Part shown: one piece after another, positions 60,652 through 64,000 of the stretch
Layout: each line of letters opens with the position of its first letter
Position numbering within the stretch: the first letter of the stretch is position 1
Source of the DNA: Marinobacterium rhizophilum DSM 18822
GTDB taxonomy: Bacteria; Pseudomonadota; Gammaproteobacteria; Pseudomonadales; Balneatricaceae
DNA: 64,000 nt
Direction: 5' to 3'
Assembly: GCF_000378045.1 (NCBI RefSeq)
Contig: NZ_KB899103.1
Location: 1 to 64,000 of the forward strand
The notes under the pieces: generated by a model
Told to the model about the DNA's origin: nothing
Seen by the model: only the letters and a program-made list of their open reading frames with translations
Databases searched by the model: none
Made by a program: the position numbers and the translations under genes

Positions 60652-62775
60652 ATGCCAACAATAGACGCACTTTGCCAGCGACTGACCGAATATCTCGAGC
60701 AGGACCAGATCCGCAAAGTGCGGCGCGCTTACTATTTTGCCGAGCAGGCGCACGACGGGCAGCGGCGTAAAAGCGGCGAGCCCTATGTGACCCACCCCCT
60801 GGCGGCGGCTGGCATCCTTGCCGGCATGCACATGGACCATCAGAGCCTGATGGCGGCCATGTTGCACGACGTCATCGAAGATACCGAAATTAACTATGAC
60901 TCTATCGAGTCACAGTTCGGCAGTGCCGTGGCGGATATCGTCGACGGTGTATCCAAGCTGACCCATCTGGAGTTCGAAACCAAGGCGGAGGCCCAGGCGG
61001 AGAATTTCCAGAAAATGGTGCTGGCCATGGCCGAGGATATTCGGGTCATCCTGGTGAAACTTGCCGACCGGCTGCACAACATGCGCACCCTGGGTGCCAT
61101 GCCTGCGGTCAAGCAGCGACGCATTGCGCGTGAAACCCTCGATATCTACGCGCCCATTGCCGCCCGTCTGGGCATGCGCGACCTGCAGGTCGAGCTCGAA
61201 GACCTGGCATTTCAGTCCTACTACCCGATGCGGGCCCGCTATATCCGCCGTGCGGTGGTCAAGGCGCGCGGGCAGCGGCGGGACATCATCACCGAAATCC
61301 AGCAGACCATCCAGCGCAGGCTGGATGAGGAAGGCCTCAAGGGCGTGGTCACCGGGCGGGAAAAACATCTGTACAGCATCTATCGCAAGATGCGCCAGCA
61401 GCGCAAATCCTTCGCCGAAATCATGGACATGTTCGCGTTTCGCATCGTGACTGACAAGGTGGACGACTGCTACCGCATCCTGGGTGCCGTGCATAACCTC
61501 TACAAGCCGGTACCGGGCCGCTTCAAGGACTATATCGCCATTCCCAAGGCCAATGGCTACCAGTCGTTGCACACCGACCTGTTTGGTACTCGGGACATCG
61601 CGCTCGAGGTGCAGATCCGCACGCGCGAAATGGATGCCGTCGCCAGCCAGGGCATTGCTGAACACAGCCATTACAAGGCCTACGGCGGCTCCGACAGTGC
61701 CGTGGGGTCCTATAACCGGGCCCGCAAGTGGGTGCAGGGGCTGCTGGAGATGCAGCGCAATGCCGGTGACTCGATGGAGTTCATCGAGCACGTAAAGAAA
61801 GACCTGTTTCCCGACGAGGTTTACGTGTTCACGCCCAAGGGGCGGATTCTCGAGCTGCCCCGCGGTGCCACGCCGGTGGACTTTGCCTATGCGGTACACA
61901 CCGATATCGGCAACTCGTGCGTGTCCTGTCGCATTAACCGTCGCCTGGCGCCGCTGTCGGAGCCGCTGTTCAGTGGCGCCACGGTCGAGATCATCACCAC
62001 GCCCAGCGCCCAGCCCAACATGGCCTGGCTCAACTTTGTCGTCACCGGCAAGGCGCGCGCCAGTATCCGTCATTTCCTCAAGAATCAGCAGCGCCACGAG
62101 TCGGTGGAGCTGGGGCGGCGCCTGCTGAATCAGTTTCTGGGTAACTATGGCAGTAGCCTGGACAAGGTCAAGCGCAGCCGGCTCAGCGCCGTGCTCAAAG
62201 ATGCGGAGCTGTCCTCCCTGGACGACCTGCTGGAAGATGTCGGCATGGGTAACCGCATGGCGTATGTGGTGGCGCGGCGCCTGAAGCCGGAAGCACCGGT
62301 GGAGGAAGACGAGCTTGCCGCAGCGCGGCGCGGTAACAAGCCGCTGGCGATCCAGGGTACCGAGGGCATGGTGCTGAATTATGCCAAATGCTGCCATCCG
62401 ATTCCCGGCGATACCATCGTGGCGCACATCAGCACCGGGCGCGGCCTGGTCATCCATCGTACCGACTGCCCCAATATCGGCTATTTGCGGGATGACCCCG
62501 AGAAATGCATTTATCTTGAGTGGTCCAAGAGCATTGAAGACGAGTTTCGCGTCAGCCTGAAGCTTGAGGTCATGTCACAACGCGGAATTATTGCAAACCT
62601 GGCCACTACCGTGGCGACGGCCGGTGCTAATATCATTAAGATCGACAGCGGCGAGAAGGACGGGCAACTGAGCCAGGTACAGCTGGATATATCGGTCCAG
62701 AACCGGGTTCATTTGGCGTCGGTGATGAAAAAACTGCGAGTAATCAAGGCTGTGACCCATATCCAGCGTCACTAG
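60652..62775 (+). CDS. spoT: bifunctional (p)ppGpp synthetase/hydrolase SpoT
   Basis: A 707-residue RelA/SpoT enzyme. The HD hydrolase domain is intact (His72-Asp73 in MLHDVIEDTE; RLHNMRTLG), the synthetase domain has YRKMRQQ, DMFAFRIV and EVQIRTREMD, followed by TGS (VYVFTPKGRILELPRGATPV), helical, zinc-finger-like (YAKCCHPIPGD) and C-terminal ACT domains. Length equals E. coli SpoT (702). The TAG stop overlaps the left end of a 226 bp MITE-like element. Confidence 0.97.
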   Translation: MPTIDALCQRLTEYLEQDQIRKVRRAYYFAEQAHDGQRRKSGEPYVTHPLAAAGILAGMHMDHQSLMAAMLHDVIEDTEINYDSIESQFGSAVADIVDGVSKLTHLEFETKAEAQAENFQKMVLAMAEDIRVILVKLADRLHNMRTLGAMPAVKQRRIARETLDIYAPIAARLGMRDLQVELEDLAFQSYYPMRARYIRRAVVKARGQRRDIITEIQQTIQRRLDEEGLKGVVTGREKHLYSIYRKMRQQRKSFAEIMDMFAFRIVTDKVDDCYRILGAVHNLYKPVPGRFKDYIAIPKANGYQSLHTDLFGTRDIALEVQIRTREMDAVASQGIAEHSHYKAYGGSDSAVGSYNRARKWVQGLLEMQRNAGDSMEFIEHVKKDLFPDEVYVFTPKGRILELPRGATPVDFAYAVHTDIGNSCVSCRINRRLAPLSEPLFSGATVEIITTPSAQPNMAWLNFVVTGKARASIRHFLKNQQRHESVELGRRLLNQFLGNYGSSLDKVKRSRLSAVLKDAELSSLDDLLEDVGMGNRMAYVVARRLKPEAPVEEDELAAARRGNKPLAIQGTEGMVLNYAKCCHPIPGDTIVAHISTGRGLVIHRTDCPNIGYLRDDPEKCIYLEWSKSIEDEFRVSLKLEVMSQRGIIANLATTVATAGANIIKIDSGEKDGQLSQVQLDISVQNRVHLASVMKKLRVIKAVTHIQRH

Positions 62776-62999
62776 GAGGCTGTCCGAGAATGCTGGCCGT
62801 AGCGAGAGCCGGCTGATTTGAGTTGGTTTTTGCGGTGTTTTAAGGCGAATAGTGGTTCTATTTAACACTTGGAACGAAGTGGAAAGAACCGCTTTAGCGG
62901 GGTCGCAGACCGAGGAGCCTGCGACGAGTAATAAACAGCACAAAAAACAGCCAAACTCAGATGGTTCGCAGTAGGTTGCGTGTTCTAGGACAGCCTCCT
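62774..62999. mobile_element. 226-bp MITE-like element
   Basis: The ends are perfect 12 bp inverted repeats AGGAGGCTGTCC (62774-62785) and GGACAGCCTCCT (62988-62999), extended with mismatches (GAGAAT/TAGAAC). The interior has an imperfect inverted arrangement (TTTGAGTTGGTTTTTGCGG near the left, AAAAAACAGCCAAACTCAG near the right) and no coding capacity. Another AGGAGGCTGT follows directly at 63000. Non-autonomous transposable element or structured repeat; the mobilising transposase is not in this window. Confidence 0.75.
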
Positions 63000-63078
63000 A
63001 GGAGGCTGTGGTTCTGGTGGTAATAGCCTGCGTGCCAGCCGATCCGGTTCTGGCCGGATAATCGAAGGGAGAAACGAT

Positions 63079-64000
63079 TTGGCAATTGGTGTACGTTCCC
63101 TGGAAGGTGACGCCCAGTACGACGGTGTGGCCCGTATTCTGTTGATGCATGACGGTGATGGCAAAGTGCTCGTTCTGCTGCCCTGGGAAGGGCTGCTGAA
63201 CCTGGAGGCCATCTGGAAAGGCTCAGGCCGACAGCTGCAGCCGGCCCGCAGTGACGATGCGCGGCGCTTTTTCAGCCAGCCCGGGCTTAATCAGGACGCC
63301 GGTTTGCGCAAGTTGCTGTCCCTGCCGCTTTATATTGATCTGTCGCTCCAGTCCCGTCCCGACCTGCATGTCTATGAGCCGCATTCTGACCGCACCTTTG
63401 TCGTGCAGGGGCACTGGCTCAGCGAAGATCACATACAGGCACATCCGCTGGCGCTGACCCGCGCCGACATCGATGCGGGCCAGCCCGGTGGCGATGATCG
63501 AGCCGTGATTACGCGGGCGGTGGAGAAATTCACCGCGTTGCGCATTCGTCAGCGTCTCGAAGATACCCTGGGACTGCCGTCACTCTCACCCACCATGCAG
63601 AAAATACTCATGATGCGCTGTGACCCGGAGGCGGGCGTGGATTCGCTGGTGCCGGTGGTGCGGCTGGACCCGAGTCTGTCGGCCCAAGTCATGAGCTGGG
63701 CATCATCGTCTTACTATGCAGCACCTGGCAAGGTGCACTCGCTGGAAGACGCTATTATCCGTGTGCTGGGGTTTGACCTGGTGGTTAATCTGGCACTGGG
63801 GGTCGCGCTAGGGAAAACACTGCAGATACCCCATGACACGCCCCGTGGAGCCACCGATTACTGGCAGCAGGCCGTCTATACAGCCACGCTGGCCGAAGGG
63901 CTGTGTCGCAAGATGTCCATGGCGGAACGCTTGCGGCCGGGACTGGCCTATCTGGCCGGGTTGCTGCACAATTTTGGCTATCTTGTGCTGGCGCACCTCT
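63079..64000 (+). CDS. YbaK-like/HDOD-domain protein (partial)
   Basis: An open frame from TTG 63079 to the window end, at least 307 residues. GGGAG lies eight bases upstream; no ATG or GTG occurs before the first conserved part. The N-terminal half (1-150; DDARRFFSQPGLNQDAG, LPLYIDLSLQSRPDLHVYEP, TFVVQGHWLSEDHIQA) resembles the YbaK/EbsC tRNA-deacylase fold. The second half starts the HDOD signalling domain (LPSLSPTMQKILMMRCDPEA, then LDPSLSAQVMSWASSSYYAA and LEDAIIRVLGFDLV). This fusion is known from Pseudomonas-like genomes. Cut by the window edge. Confidence 0.82.
   Translation, partial: MAIGVRSLEGDAQYDGVARILLMHDGDGKVLVLLPWEGLLNLEAIWKGSGRQLQPARSDDARRFFSQPGLNQDAGLRKLLSLPLYIDLSLQSRPDLHVYEPHSDRTFVVQGHWLSEDHIQAHPLALTRADIDAGQPGGDDRAVITRAVEKFTALRIRQRLEDTLGLPSLSPTMQKILMMRCDPEAGVDSLVPVVRLDPSLSAQVMSWASSSYYAAPGKVHSLEDAIIRVLGFDLVVNLALGVALGKTLQIPHDTPRGATDYWQQAVYTATLAEGLCRKMSMAERLRPGLAYLAGLLHNFGYLVLAHL

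Noticed and set aside
60910-62457. 515-codon antisense frame over spoT
   Set aside because: Shadow of a conserved essential-type gene.

Overview
The window is a GC-rich stretch of a gammaproteobacterial chromosome. The gene set (a Crc-type regulator beside pyrE and rph, P. aeruginosa-style carnitine genes, gmk-rpoZ-spoT, E. coli-type TrpR) fits the Pseudomonadales/Oceanospirillales neighbourhood, perhaps an Oceanospirillaceae (Marinobacterium-like) organism. That assignment is inference from gene content only. The left edge (1-1328) has no gene I can support but holds REP-like palindromes and a cluster of DnaA-box-like sites.

The backbone genes are pyrE, crc, rph and yicC (4052-7492) on the left and gmk, rpoZ and spoT (59670-62775) on the right. 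In Pseudomonas these form one block; here they are separated by about 52 kb. The insertion starts with a metal and redox region (7.6-30.2 kb): a cupredoxin-copA-copB operon diverging from copRS; an NfeD-like gene with a perfect FNR/ANR box; a decayed DUF3141 gene; a lone NqrF-type reductase; a decayed AT-rich metallo-beta-lactamase-fold gene; an HlyD/ABC export operon; a thymidine phosphorylase family enzyme; two transporters with His-rich tails; and a run of periplasmic genes (His-rich protein, Met-rich cytochrome c', diheme cytochrome c, multicopper oxidase, small SHOCT protein). Several parts resemble the low-oxygen clusters that carry DUF3141, thymidine phosphorylase and HlyD/ABC genes.

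Next come a secreted glycerophosphodiesterase, a small secreted protein and mepA, then a gamma-butyrobetaine/carnitine degradation region (33.9-43.0 kb): GBB dioxygenase, a Gfo/Idh/MocA oxidoreductase, two GlxA-type regulators, a BCCT transporter, carnitine dehydrogenase, the 3-dehydrocarnitine cleavage enzyme and a betainyl-CoA thioesterase. Together these can convert gamma-butyrobetaine to glycine betaine plus acetoacetate. A trpR-trpE-trpG operon with a TrpR-like palindrome touching the trpR start codon follows. Then come a Pot-type ABC importer with a hydantoin-racemase-like enzyme and a PLP dehydratase-like enzyme, a large secreted phytase-like protein, and a small periplasmic molybdopterin-fold protein directly before a tripartite hybrid histidine kinase. 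The window ends in a YbaK/HDOD protein cut by the right edge.

Repeats mark the junctions. There are three copies of a tRNA-Phe 3'-end/spacer motif (3.68-3.92 kb). An 86-87 bp dispersed repeat supplies the last codons of copR and recurs after the nqrF-like gene. A 226 bp MITE-like element starts in the spoT stop codon, and its terminal motif also provides the stop codon of the phytase-like gene.
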